Below, piece by piece: positions 24,346 through 36,185 of a stretch of DNA of 64,000 nucleotides. The stretch is taken from NCBI GenBank assembly GCA_036924285.1, contig JAYKYS010000001.1, positions 32,239,501 through 32,303,500 of the forward strand. The letters run 5' to 3'. Both the position numbers and the translations under genes were made by a program. The notes under the pieces are model-generated. The model was not told the origin of the DNA, did not search any database, and saw nothing but the letters and a program-made list of their open reading frames with translations. How positions within the stretch are numbered: the stretch's first letter is position 1; each line of letters begins with the position of its first letter. The stretch comes from Asterella californica. Lineage: Eukaryota; Streptophyta; Marchantiopsida; Marchantiales; Aytoniaceae.

Positions 24346-25248
24346 CAGGGTGAATTCCTTACATGTCGACGAGTTTGCTACGGGGAAACAATGCTCGTCA
24401 TCAGGTGAGGATTGTTATGACTCTGTTTCCCCATATACTTTCTATTTGCATAAGATTCGGAAACACATGTTGCAGCTGATCATGTTGCAGTTGTGTCTTG
24501 TTCCCGCCGGTGATATATTGCCCAGCACGTACTTGATCTCGAAGATATGCACGACATGTTGTCCAGGTACCGTACAGAAGTAGATCACACAGTTGCACAT
24601 AGTACTGATCATGACGCCTCTTGACTTTACGTGTGTTTGGTGCGTTCCGTATTTGGTCAATTTCTCAACCCGCTGAGAGAGGATGTTTTATTCATATATA
24701 CGTCTTCATTTATATCCCTTTACACAGAGGGGGAAACGAACGAGGGTGAAACACAAGAGTGGGAGGAAATCGTCGTGGCCTTCGTGGTCTTAATTAGACG
24801 TGCTCTCGCCTTCGCTTCTCTTACTATTTTCTTCCCGTTTTTACGTGAGGAACTGTTGTAATTTGAATATCGGTCCGGGAATCCTCTAACACCTGATGTT
24901 CATGCAAAGAATTTTGAGAAACTTTCCACGGAGCACTGCTAAGAATAAATTTAGCACCACAAACATGAAAAGTCCACTTTGATCATGATATCGGACGTGT
25001 GAGAATCAGACAGTATATATGTAATGTATTGCATTTTATACCGAATTATTTCTTCATACATAAAACGAAGATATTAGTAGCTATTGCAGATATTCATAGT
25101 CCACTTCACTTAGTCTTTCCCTGTTTTACGCTTATATGCTCCCTTTAGAAAGTTCAGAAGTGAAGATCGCACTTAGCAACTTTGTACCCACGGTGACAGT
25201 AACGGTTGTTAACGTTGTGAACCTCACGTAGCTAGGCCCGATGCTGCA
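24346..25248. other. Intergenic DNA downstream of the RBR gene
   Basis: No gene was recognised. A catgttgcag phrase is repeated in tandem at about 24466-24490. The frame at 24631-24861 lacks any motif. Confidence 0.5.
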
Positions 25249-25310
25249 GGTAGAGGAGGCATTCCAATGCCTCTTCTACCTCCAAAGGACCCGCGAATTC
25301 ACGGGTCCTT
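25249..25310. repeat. Two adjacent snap-back hairpins
   Basis: The first pairs 25249-25263 with 25266-25280 (15 bp, one mismatch, 2-nt loop). The second is a near-perfect palindrome at 25285-25310, built from 9-bp arms aaggacccg/cgggtcctt around a GAATTC core with one unmatched pair. They lie about 430 bases beyond the RBR stop codon on its downstream side. Confidence 0.9.
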
Positions 25311-25734
25311 ATCAAGTTGAACTAGAGCCGTTTTCTCTTGCACAGGGACATGTTCTTTAGTGTATCGTGCGGAAGTGTTTACGTGGAATGAATTACGCTT
25401 ACCTCTAGTACATCTGTACGTAAAGCGCGGTATCAGAACTGAGGACTCGTTTCGACCAAAAGATTTAATTCTGAGTCCTTAAAAGTGAATGCTTGACCTT
25501 AACCGAGAAATCTTCTGTCCCCACAGATCGCTGTTACTGCACCATGGCCACTGGAAGCTGTCAAGGGCGCTCTGCAAATCCTGTGATTGACCAAAGAATG
25601 CTATCATGAAGACACTTTGAAGTGTTTTACTAGAACAGCAACAGTTACTTCATATACTGCTCAAGGGCTCAAGCTCATCTTCTGTTTACATACTCGAGTC
25701 GTCGCTCGGAGAACCGAATTAGGTTAATTACTTA

Positions 25735-27946
25735 TTAAAGTCTTCGGCAAGGTCTTCGGCAGGTATGCAAATTGTACAGATGGTCCATCCATTCTTGACC
25801 ACAGACGTAACAAAACTCCTTGCCGCATCTGTACCAGGAAGGAACACCTGTAAGCTCTCGACCGAGTATTAAGATTTTCTAGCAAAAGCATGGAAGATAA
25901 TGGCAGGCAAGCAAGCAAGTACAGTAGGCCGAACTGAAAGCAAAGCAACAGCAGACCGTTCGAGCTTCACTACCTGCAACTAATGTGGTTACATCCGACC
26001 GTCTTCTCCACTATATGACCACACGTACATCTCTGCCACTTGTTTTTCGCTACTAAGCCCTTGAGTAAAGCTATGTCCTGAGGTGACCTCTCACCCTCAG
26101 GCAAGCGCTTGTACTCCTCACAGGTTACGTCGTCATGCCACGGTACCTTCGTCATAAATACGAGTGTTGAATTCGAACATGAGACGCTCACGTGTGCAAT
26201 GTCAATTTCCGTCTTCTTGGAGAAACTCAGCAACGCTATCAATCCTTGCTAAATAGATTGGAAGCTTATATCAAACAGTAGATATGTAGTTCAGTTGACA
26301 AGGTATTGAACTACATCCTGCTAAATCCCTAGTAAAGTTTCATCGAAGGACATAGAATTCGTAATTACTGCTGATAATAAATTCCAGAGAGAAGGCATCG
26401 CACCTGGCATTCGAGACAGAAATATCGATGGCATGAAAGGCACTGGACTCGAGCAGCTGCAGGAGTTTGAGTAGGCGTAGGACCAAGTGGTCTCAACTGT
26501 AACAACGAGCAGTCGTTGTACGGGCAATAAACTCGTTCCGAGACTGCAAGCGCATCCTCTACTTGACGTCGATTCAGCATAAGAAGTGCATCTGATGACA
26601 GAATTAGTTCGCACATCCTTGTGGACAACGATTCTTCACATTCGTATTCTGGACAAGAGATGTGAGACTTTCCGGACTTCACTGTCGTCTCCCCGTGCTT
26701 CCGAAGGCAGTCTGTACAAAATCTATGGTTGCAGGTCTCACTGATAACATGAGAGTTGCTTGACGTGATTACAGTGGTCAAGCAGATAGTGCAGGTCGTG
26801 CGCCTGCGACTAGCACGGATACCAGCTGCAGCTTCAGCAGTACGTGAAAAAGGCCTTACCCGGACCCTTCCTGCAAAACGCGATGTAAAGACTACAGACG
26901 GTGTCAAGCCTTTAAGTCTTCAAGGAGTTCGTCACGCTTCAAGTGTATACGTATATATTGACAGCCGCGAGCCTCAATCAGAATGCATGAGCTCGGGTGA
27001 TGGAGAAGATACAGAAATGATCGTGACTCAAGATGAAGTTGCTTAAGTACGTATGAGCCATCGAGGACCTTGTATCTCTGGAACCATCGCCAAAAGTCAG
27101 TAGAAGGTACCTCGAGCTCGTGGAACGTAGGGGGTCCCGGTAACCGTCAAGGGCGACTTCTTGATGCCCTCTGATTGGTATGCGAGAGGATCTCCCGGGT
27201 TCTCTGCCCGGGACTTTCCCAGTTCATGATCTCCTTCCGGCAGTGAGTTCAACATACGGGCAAATATGCCATCTTCCTGGGAAATGGCACTAAGATGAAA
27301 CATCCTGTATTCCTCTTTCAGAGCTTCAACTACATCGTCCCTGTCCTGTTGACAAGGGGGAAATGCACTTCGTGTCATCATCATTCTTACTCAAGTTAAA
27401 TTCTTGAAACCCTTGAAATAGCTAGAAGACTTGAGGAGCATGTACAACCGAATCGGATGATATTTTGCACCTCCTGTGCAATCAAGCTGCATTCTAGTAA
27501 GTAGTAAACGGAAAAGTGAAACTTGCCTGGCCCTGGTTTAACCCGTCCGCCGCAAGTGCATGAACAAAGGCATAGTCGTGTGGATCATCCTCTATCCATT
27601 CGGCGTCATGGGGCTCCTGTTCGAAAGAACCTACAAAAGAAAATAATCTGAAAGTCGCATGCTGCCGCATCAACTGCAGCGTTGTACTTAAACTGACGCG
27701 GACTCGTTTGTAATAAGTAGAAAGCATACCTCTGGAAGTCTCACCTACTTCAAAGTCCACTTCGGTTATGCTATCCGTGGAAGGAGGACGGGACGGCAAC
27801 TCCATCGCTAAGCTCGCTGCCAGCACCTCATCCAACTGCATCTGAAACGCAAGTTCCGAATCAGCAGATTCTGAAACCGACCGATTCAACGATGCTGCAG
27901 CTTGCCGCGGCGTGGGGGAACGCGAATTCTCCCTGTTTGGAGCCAT
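25735..27946 (-). CDS. RBR-type E3 ubiquitin ligase, 6 exons (copy A)
   Basis: A RING-between-RING ligase of 429 aa, expected to take ubiquitin from an E2 on a RING2 cysteine and pass it to a substrate. Exons on the minus strand are 27946-27730, 27630-27527, 27345-27111, 26870-26404, 26146-25974 and 25828-25735. All phases agree. Intron 2 starts GCAAGT, a GC-AG intron. The N-terminus has a helical LAFQMQLDEVLAASLAMEL stretch, as in plant RBR proteins related to the RNF144 class. RING1 starts at C212/C215 with CNHRFCTDC. The IBR includes CPYNDC and CLSCHRYFCLEC. RING2 holds C381, C383, GC393NH, C398, C400 and CYVCG. By analogy with parkin and HOIP, C393 is the catalytic cysteine. RING2 opens with CxC where CxxC is usual. 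The start is the Met that opens the conserved N-terminus. No substrate can be inferred. The gene looks intact. Confidence 0.9.
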
Positions 27947-29040
27947 GATACAGTTTTGCAAGTAATGAAGATCGTCGACGCCTCGTAAATAATCAGTCCT
28001 CACGCGTCCCCTCCTCAAGAATCAGCGCTGGTCAGGTCTAGATATATCTACTGACTGGCGGTGGGCCGTAGCGTCAAGAATATCTACATGGTTCGGTCAT
28101 CGTCGCTGTCTTCGAATTCCATCACGATCGGTCGAAGGTTCCCTTCGTAGAACAAAAAAGGATTGAACCTAGGAAGTATGTTGCAGCTCGGAGCAGTATA
28201 CGTATGCCAGATCTTCTACAGCGAACTTTAACTGATGCCACTTCCGTTACAAGAATTTAAGAATCTACATGATACGGCCGAATTCTTCCATGTATCTTCC
28301 AAGTACCGTAGTGCTTGAGCAAGCTAAGGAGTGCCCACTCTACTGATTAGGGACTCATCCCTGGCCTGGCCCAGTTGTCATGTCAAGCTCTTTGAGGGGA
28401 GGTTGTCACGTCAAGCTCCTCGACAAGAACACCATAGTTAGGGCCCAGGCGCACATAGTAGTTTATCAGGTCTCTCTCAGAATCCCAAGCAGATTATCCA
28501 GCGAATCGTTGTTTCATATATTAATTATATGAGTCTTTTGCATGCCTATAGAGCGCACTGTGAGAGAAGATTCCAGGATACCAAACGGTTGCTATTGGGC
28601 TGGACACCAAGATTGCCACTGACATGACAGCAATGGCTGTTTAGATTTGTGGCCTTCTGCATCTCCATCTTCCAGTTCCTTTCAGGTAAACTTTCATCGC
28701 GAGCAGAGACAAGAATGCTGAAATGCTAACTTAGGAAATTTCGTGGCAAGGGAGAATTCCTGAGATTTGGTGCGGAGCTAACAATGCAAGCATGAAACTT
28801 TTTTCTCATGTCTGCTCGCTCTTCGTAGAGAACGGGTGTGACGAGAACTTCTAAGCTTTCTTAACTCCTTCCGAGTTCGCAACCCTCACGCAATGTATTC
28901 CAATCCAGCTATACTAGTGCGTCTAAATCCTGGCACTGCAAAGCATTCTTGTCATGATCACTCTTGGCCACGAGCTCGAGAGAGGGGCGTGCATATACGG
29001 TACTGGTATACCTAACTGGGCGTTACTTCTTACATGTGTT
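27947..29040. other. Upstream region of RBR copy A
   Basis: Probably promoter and intergenic DNA. The phrase ttgtca.gtcaagctc occurs twice at about 28376 and 28405. No TATA box or operator could be assigned. Confidence 0.4.
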
Positions 29041-29120
29041 ACTGGGTGCGTGAAGTTACTGGGTGCGTGAAAAAAATAAAATAAAATAAAATAAAATAAA
29101 ATAAAATGGGTGCGTGAAAT
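29040..29120 (+). repeat. AAAAT microsatellite flanked by a repeated decamer
   Basis: A run of about seven AAAAT units (about 29072-29106) is bounded by copies of gggtgcgtgaa at about 29044, 29060 and 29108. The same flank on both sides suggests a small duplication into which the microsatellite expanded. Confidence 0.85.
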
Positions 29121-29279
29121 GATATGTAAAATTGTAAAAATATAATATATAAACTTTAAATTCTCAATAATTCATGTAAAAGATTCATCTTATACTTTTT
29201 CTTATACTAAATCTAGTACAAATTGTTTCAAACATGTAAGCTTTTAAGTATGCACGAATTCATGTTATAAACTTGGACA

Positions 29280-29860
29280 AAAGTGTCTTACCCAGCACCC
29301 GTGCATATTTCACCACTTCCAAAGTGAGGAAGAGGGGAATATGCATAGAGGTTTTATTTATTACCTAATCCTTCCGTCCGGAAGAGTTCGGTAATATAGT
29401 AATATATTGATTAATTGAGTTGAGCAGTCTAATGCACTTATATCCACCAATCCGTGTCTGGACTCCCTGCATTTATGGGTTAAGTTTAACTCTTTCTACA
29501 CCTCTTGGTTCAATTAATGTTTAAAATTAATGAAGATTTAATATTTTTTATCTATGTAGAACATAATTATGATCAGAGATCTGTGTCCCAAGTGGTTTAG
29601 CCTACAGTCCTCGAGGAGAAAGATCATGAGTTCAATCTTTTGTGGGCATGGTTGGAGGTGCATGCTGTTGCAAACTATTAATAAAACTTCTGGTCCGAGT
29701 CCCGCTGTGGTGGACTCATATGGACAGTCTCATGGTCCTCTAAGACCCCAAGGGACAGGTAACACAATTTACCATTTATTATTTTAATACATATAACTTT
29801 TGCTTATATCATTAAAGGAACAAAAGTTCCCCAGAAGTTAATCGAGCATGCATATTATCT
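29280..29860 (+). mobile_element. Dispersed hairpin-ended element, copy 1, with SINE-like centre
   Basis: The left end carries an imperfect hairpin (gcatatttcacc, cttcc, ggaagagg, aatatgc) followed by a taatccttccgtccgg phrase. The right end reads aaaagttcccc.agaagtta and tcgagcatgcatatt. Matching ends occur at about 47120-47490 and 47550-47870 (both reversed), 50440-50845, and partly at 60740-60870. The class is unknown. Non-autonomous DNA element or solo LTR are both possible. Confidence 0.55.
29584..29770 (+). mobile_element. Possible tRNA-derived SINE
   Basis: A Pol III A-box-like sequence tgtcccaagtgg (29584-29595) is followed after about 43 bases by a B-box-like agttcaatct (29639-29648). 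That spacing fits a tRNA-derived SINE head. The A box has one mismatch to TRGYNNARNNGG. No clear 3' tail or target duplication was found. Confidence 0.35.
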
Positions 29861-30289
29861 ATAAAAACTGATATAGACTTTTATAATCGGTTTCTTCCCA
29901 TAAGTGTTCAGTTTTCACAAACTTTCTAAATTTTCCAATCCTATATTTGTGCTTGCTCCGACACCACACACTGAGGTTTACAGGTTCACGCTTCAATCCC
30001 GTTCTTGTTTTCATGGGGTAAAGTTGGAGAAGCGGTATTCTTCATTACTACAAGTATAAAGCATAATATTAATATACATGTCTTTCATATATGTAGAATT
30101 GTCCTTGTATATAAGTAACAAACATGAATTTAAAGTAGAGAAATATGATATAGAAACGGCTGTACTTTCTCTTCTTGAATGCGTATTAACATGTTTGACA
30201 TTTACGGTTCACATCATAGATAAGATAAGTGTGATGGTTTAGAGTATTATTTCATTCTATAATATTAGGTGAAAAATTTATATTCATTT

Positions 30290-30770
30290 TATTAGGTTCT
30301 TTTGAAGCAGACATTTTTTCGTCATGGAGTTAACTCAATTGAGCATGGTATCGAACACAAAGAATGAATTTTACTCTCCTTATGTTATTCATGAATGAAC
30401 CTCAGTGATTTTTTCTTCACACTTTTTAATTAAGGAGTTAACTCTCCTGAATGTCGTATCAAGCACATAGGAGAAATTTAATCACTTTTTGTTATTCATG
30501 AGCTGAACTACAATCACTTTTTATTCACACTTTTTCATTTGGGAGTTAAATTGATCGAACACTTAAGAGAAATTTAATGATCACGTTCTATTATTCATGA
30601 TCTGAACCCATATTTTTTCACACTGTTTTATTTTATGAAGTTAATTCCACAGAACGTCATATGAAACACAGAGGAAAAATATTAATATCAAACACAGAAA
30701 CAAAATTTTATCTCGTTTTGTTATTCATGAGTCGAACCTGAGTCGCTCTTTCTTCATCCTTCTGTCAATG
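30290..30770 (+). repeat. Diverged tandem repeat, about 100-130 bp unit
   Basis: Four units are marked by ttattcatga at 30385, 30492, 30591 and 30721, each followed by a tgaac(c) phrase and preceded by gagttaa.t and a g.atcgaacac phrase. On the minus strand each unit contains a B-box-like gttcgata sequence, which suggests amplification of SINE-derived sequence. Confidence 0.7.
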
Positions 30771-30845
30771 AGGTGCGAAGGACCGAACTTCCACGTCCGC
30801 TTTAGAAGGTGGAGACTCTCTCATCAAGCTAATGCATGATGGATA
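30770..30845 (-). mobile_element. tRNA-like SINE head or tRNA pseudogene
   Basis: Read on the minus strand from about 30832 down, tagcttgatgagagagtc resembles an A box/D arm. Then comes an anticodon-like loop cttctaaa with an imperfect stem, then a T-arm-like aagttcggtcctt (B box). The mismatched anticodon stem and missing acceptor pairing argue against a functional tRNA. Confidence 0.45.
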
Positions 30846-31459
30846 AAATAATTCTATTTATATATATGTCTGTTGAAATGAAAGTAAGCACGAGTAAGAT
30901 AGGAAACGTTAACTTTTGCAGATAACTATAAGACTGGGGGTAAATATCCTACCCCACGGCCTTGTACACTTAGCAATCAGGCTTTGTTCAAGAAAAATTT
31001 GCTCCAATGGATTGGTCTCCATGCACTTAGCAGAAGCTTCAGTTTCAAAAACCTGTAAATATATATAGGGCTATAAGAGAGAAGGGATACCGAACAAATT
31101 ATAACGCTCTGATTCAAAATGCCCGTGGTAGGGTTGCGGCATCATACACGTTGGTGGACATTCTTGCTGCATGTACTATTCAGAGATGATAGTTAGACAC
31201 ATAACACCTGCCGCAACACTTGAGTTCACCAAATGGTCACATAGAGATACTTTTACGTTGTAGTATCGTAAGACATGAAAGATGTATCCAGGAATACATT
31301 AGATATCTGACTGCAGAAAGCACGAAGGGTCGAGAAACACGAATGACAACGTACGAGCGTAAACTTCCAAACCAAATCCTACTTTTTATTGCTGCCAATC
31401 ATTCACAAAATTTACAAACAGACTCAATATTCTATGATCTTAACACAAATATCTAAAAC

Positions 31460-33640
31460 CCTGATCTAATGCTACAGCTGTGTATCTCTTGAAAAATCGA
31501 ATCCAACGGTACCCAATACGTCTTCTATTGACTCCCGTGAAAGAAGTTATGTCACTTTTAAATCCATGACCTTCAAACTCCAAAATTCTCTAATCTAATT
31601 ATTAAAACCTAAACTTGAAGTGCCACACATGATCCTTGCAAAAATTTGAATCCGATGGTACCTAGATTATCGTCAACTGATCTCCCTACACGAAATTATG
31701 ACACGTCGAAGTATTTCACCCAAACCCTTCTCCAGCAAGACGAAACTACGCGAGGGCTAGCATAGTTTTGTGTAAAGACCTAAAACCTCACCCACACTTC
31801 AAACATCTCTCGTATCCACACGGCTGCTCTAATTGAGCTCTTCTTGATCTTTTTAGAAAGTTTTCGACAAGAGTTTTCCAATGATATCATTCTTACATCT
31901 GTCGACTTCCACGAAAATAGTTATGGTTGTTTGACGTTTCAGCCCGACGTAAAATTGTGTGAGGGCTCATACAGCTTTAGACTCCTAGCCTCCAACGTTA
32001 TCCAAAAGTACTAAAAACTGAGGGAGGGTTCGCACAGTTTGACTGTAAATTCTCAAAGTCCATCAAAAACTTCAACCTGCTGTAAAATCCTCCACGTTGC
32101 TCCATTCTGGTGTTTTGGTGTCATCAGAAAGCCCTTGAAAAGATCTTTCTAATGGTATCTAGCATGCATGGATCTGATCCTTGTACAAATAGTTATGCCA
32201 CATTTAAAATTTGATCTCTACGAGACTTAAAATGTACGAGGCTCGCACACTTTTGGCGTTGATCTCTCTCTACTCCGTCGTGAAAATCTATAAATATATC
32301 CAAAACTTCAAATGGCTGTAACTTTTCTTTGTAAGTCTAGACTTTACGTTCTTGATATCAATAGAATGAGCCTGGAAAAATGTATCCAACGGTACTAAAA
32401 GCTCTTCATTATGACTTTTGTAGCCGCTTTTGTGATTTTTTAAAGTTTGTTGTGATCTCTCAAGTCAAAAAATGATACGAGGTCTCGTGCAATTTTGGTG
32501 CCTAGATCCAGAAGTGACCAATATGACCTCAACCTAGCCTCCCAAGTCCTGAAAACCCAAGCTAAAAAATTGGACAGCCTTTTGAAGTCTTCTCAAAGTC
32601 TATAGAGTGAACCCTAGAACCCTCATCTTTTATATTATTTGCAAGTAGGAGGGTAAAAGTCCTGGTGTTGCTTTGTGTTAGCACCATGTGGCGTGTATGG
32701 AAACCTTATATGCTGCATGCAGACAATTTGGTAGGTGTTGGTTCTCACATTTTCACCCATAGCTACTTGTCAAATACTGTTGGTGATGATGAAAGCAATG
32801 TGATCAATATTGCTCGTCATGCTCATTATTTTTCTAGGAGGATTGTTGACGTATCAGAAGGTGAGTGAGCTATTATGCGACAGAACTTGGATATTGCTAT
32901 CGAATCAAGCTATCTCCTCTCGCTTTTCATTTCGCTCAGTCACGTTAAGAAGTGTCACCATCAAAATTTCTTCGATTTCTTCTTCTGCTACTTCTCATTC
33001 TTGCTCGCTCCTTTCTTTCTGTTATTTGTATCATTGTTTGGCTTTCACGATTCAATTTGCTCGCTTTACAAAGGACTCGGGCCACGACAATTCTTGAACT
33101 TTCTTGATTGGGACTGGAATTCTCTTCGCTGTCATTAACGACAACCATTTCTTACTTTTTTCTTTTTTTCTAAACCAAGAATGTATTCTTCGATCAAATT
33201 CGTCAAGTCTGTATTTCACGACCAGGACATAAAATTCCCTTTGTCTCTTGTGAACAACAACTTTTTCTTGGTTTTTCTCTTTTTTCGGAGGATATTTTAT
33301 TCACGAATCTTCTCGTAAGTTTGGAGATTTGATTTTTCTACCTCCATCGTTTTGTCGATCCTTTGGCATTCAAAGAAGTTATCCATCTCTCTTCTATTTT
33401 CTTTCTTCTCCTTCACAATGATGTTTGAAATTTTTCAGGGTTGTGTATCAAAACTTGGGACGGACTGTCTAGTATCTCCTCCACTAGACAATGTTGATTA
33501 TGTTCTGTCTGTTCCGGTCCACGTGTCCTCAGAGTATTTTGACTGACGTAGAAACAAAAATACGATCTTTTTTAAGTTTAAATAGTATCAAAGTGAGTTG
33601 TCATCATTATATTCAATGCTCGATTGATCTATTTTGAAGA
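31460..33640 (+). other. Diverged repetitive DNA, no gene recognised
   Basis: The phrase family tccaacggtacc or tctaatggtatc recurs at about 31500, 31650, 31880, 32145 and 32382, each time near words such as ggctcgcaca. This suggests an old irregular tandem repeat of 150-270 bases. From 32640 to 33640 the frames are T-rich and have no motif. Confidence 0.5.
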
Positions 33641-33644
33641 CCGT

Positions 33645-36185
33645 TAACCAATCCATCACAATGTTGTCGTGTTGTGACACGACTCACATGTGAATTTAAC
33701 GTAGAACTTGTATTGTGTTGATTTTATGTGTTCTACAGACATTTTCATGTAACTCATCAAATGATGTATTAGGTGTCATCTTCACAGTTATCTGGGATGT
33801 GAGATTGCATGATAATGCGACGTGTCAGCTTAATGGACATTCACATGATTTGTGTCATCGAATTTGGGTATAAGATAGAAGGTCGAGGATTCGTAAGGGT
33901 ATTCTTCCTTGTTTGGTGTTTCGTAAGTGTTTACATGGAAGATGAGGAGCTACAAGAGTTGTACACATGGATGGAAGATTGTCCGAGTTCTAGATCTTCT
34001 ATTCTCAAATAGATTTCATATCAAACTTCACTACATCCATCGTGATTACTTTCGGTGGCGGTTCGTCGCCTACTTTGGAGAAGAGTTCATGAGGAGGGTG
34101 ATGGACTTGTCTACTATGATGATCTTGTTGATCGTCATGTACGGAGAGAATTGAGTCCTGATTGTGTACATCTTACTTTGACTATTGAATGGACCTGAAC
34201 TTTCTACCCAACGTTTTTTTAACATTTGGGTTGGTTTGAATTGACATTGGATGTCATTGTCGACAGAAGATCAATAATCGTGTGTGGACTACAAGGAACT
34301 TTGGTGAAGAATATTGCAATCAAGTGATGGCTTCTTCATTTTCTTTTGTCGTACTTTTCATCATAGATCGGTTCAAGGTCAACCTTAAACCCTAGACTTT
34401 GTATTAAATGTCATGTATTTTTGTGTTGTTATTAACTCTATCGCTCGGCGAGGATGATTATCTTGTGTTAGTTGAAGTCCAAAGTATTTTGGTTCAAGTC
34501 TTTGAGGACGTCAGAGTATTTTAGGGTGACAACTCGATCTATAATGCCAAGTAGGAGATAAGGTGATCTCCAATCTTCTTTCTTATTGGTCCATTTTTTA
34601 CCAATCATGTGCAACCAAATCCTATAGACGGTTTTGGGATTCCGGAGACCTTCTCGAAGGATTTGCGGAGTGTGAGGTCTCTTTGGAAAGCTCTTGAGCT
34701 AGACTACAATCTGGAGAGGAAGGCGATCCATTGCGAGTTTTGAATGTAGAGTTATGACCGTTCAAAGTTAAGAGGTCAAATCGATACTTGAGTCACGTTT
34801 CTGAATACTTCAAGAGTTCGAGGGATGATCTTTCGGTAATGTATGTCAAGGAGATTGGATAGTTGACGCCGTTCTGGTTGACAGTTTGACCTTGAAATGG
34901 TCAGTTGAGATCGGTGAGAGATAGAAGTAAAGCTGTTTTGCTTGGATTCAAAGATTGAGTTGTTTCATGAGCATTGGATCGAAACTCCGACTGAAAATCT
35001 TCAAGATTGAAATGTGCCCTATCAACTTACTACGTGTGAAATTTCAACTCTTTTGGTTAAGAGAAAGTGTTGCGATTTAAGCTACCAAGATTAGTAAAAG
35101 TCATAAGTTAGCATAGACGAATAGCTTGGTTCAATTCGAGCAATTGGTTTGAGGTATGAATCTGAAACTTCATAGAGTAGTAGTGAAGGATCAGAGGAAA
35201 TTTCTTGTGAAGTTTGAGACCAATTGGAAGTTCCAACTGGGAGCAATAGATTGCCAAAGTTCATATTATAGTGTGATGAGTTTGAAAGAGAAGAGAGATT
35301 TCACCCACATCTCTTGGTTGATCTTGAGCAAACGATTTAGGGTTTGGAGATGGAATTTCCTAGAGGTGATGCAAGTGAGTCAAAGAAGCTATGTAGTGAA
35401 TTTGGTGCAAAGATCACAATCAGAGAAGACGTTATGCTGTGTCGAGGCTATTGATCGAGAATCTATAACTACAAGGTATTGTTGTCTTTGGCATCACGTC
35501 TCAAACTCAATGGTTGTTTGTTGCGTACATGTCTTGTCTTGTTAGAAGCTCTAGAAGACGAAGTTTCTAGTGGTATGTTGTATGACTAGTTTAGAGCATG
35601 TTTGATCACTCAAAACTTAGATCAAACATGATGATCATGATGATCATGCTGAAGATATGAGAAGTTTCGAGTTGTAAGTGTTAGAAATTATCAATTTCGA
35701 TAAGTTATGGTAAGAATTACCTTGATCCAATCAAGATATTATCTAAATTATTGAAAAGTTCATACAATAAGCTTTCAACTGTTGTAAGATTCATCTCAAA
35801 TGGAGTTCATATCAGTAGAGTGTAGAAGGTCAAAGTTAAGGATTTTAGTTAGTTTTCATAGAAAAATAGCGAAGAAGACATTGTTAGTGCATAAGCCGAC
35901 ATTGATGGTGTTTTTATGAACTAAAACTTTTCTTTATCATGTTTAGATCCTTCATGTACTTAACGTATGATTGTATGCCTAGTTGTGTTGTATGATGCAC
36001 TTGCGTTACACTTAAGATAAAGACATGTCAGTAGAAACTGAGACAAACAGATACTAGAGTCGAGATAAAGACGGATTGCTAGATAGTGAAGACACAAGAG
36101 TTTTACCGAGTTGGTTCAAGATTTTACCGTATCTCTCTATAGTCAGATACATGTATATTCCCAAACCAAAATTCACGCTCTATGA
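33645..36185 (+). repeat. Retroelement repeat (LTR-like), copy 2
   Basis: This copy aligns in direct orientation with 3025-4990. It includes about 550 bp (about 35368-35915) that copy 1 lacks. An 11-bp inverted repeat (35598-35608 with 35620-35630) lies inside this extra segment. It is followed by a zinc-knuckle ORF and a gag gene, which supports a 5' LTR or leader of the same element. No matching 3' LTR was found downstream. Confidence 0.72.
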
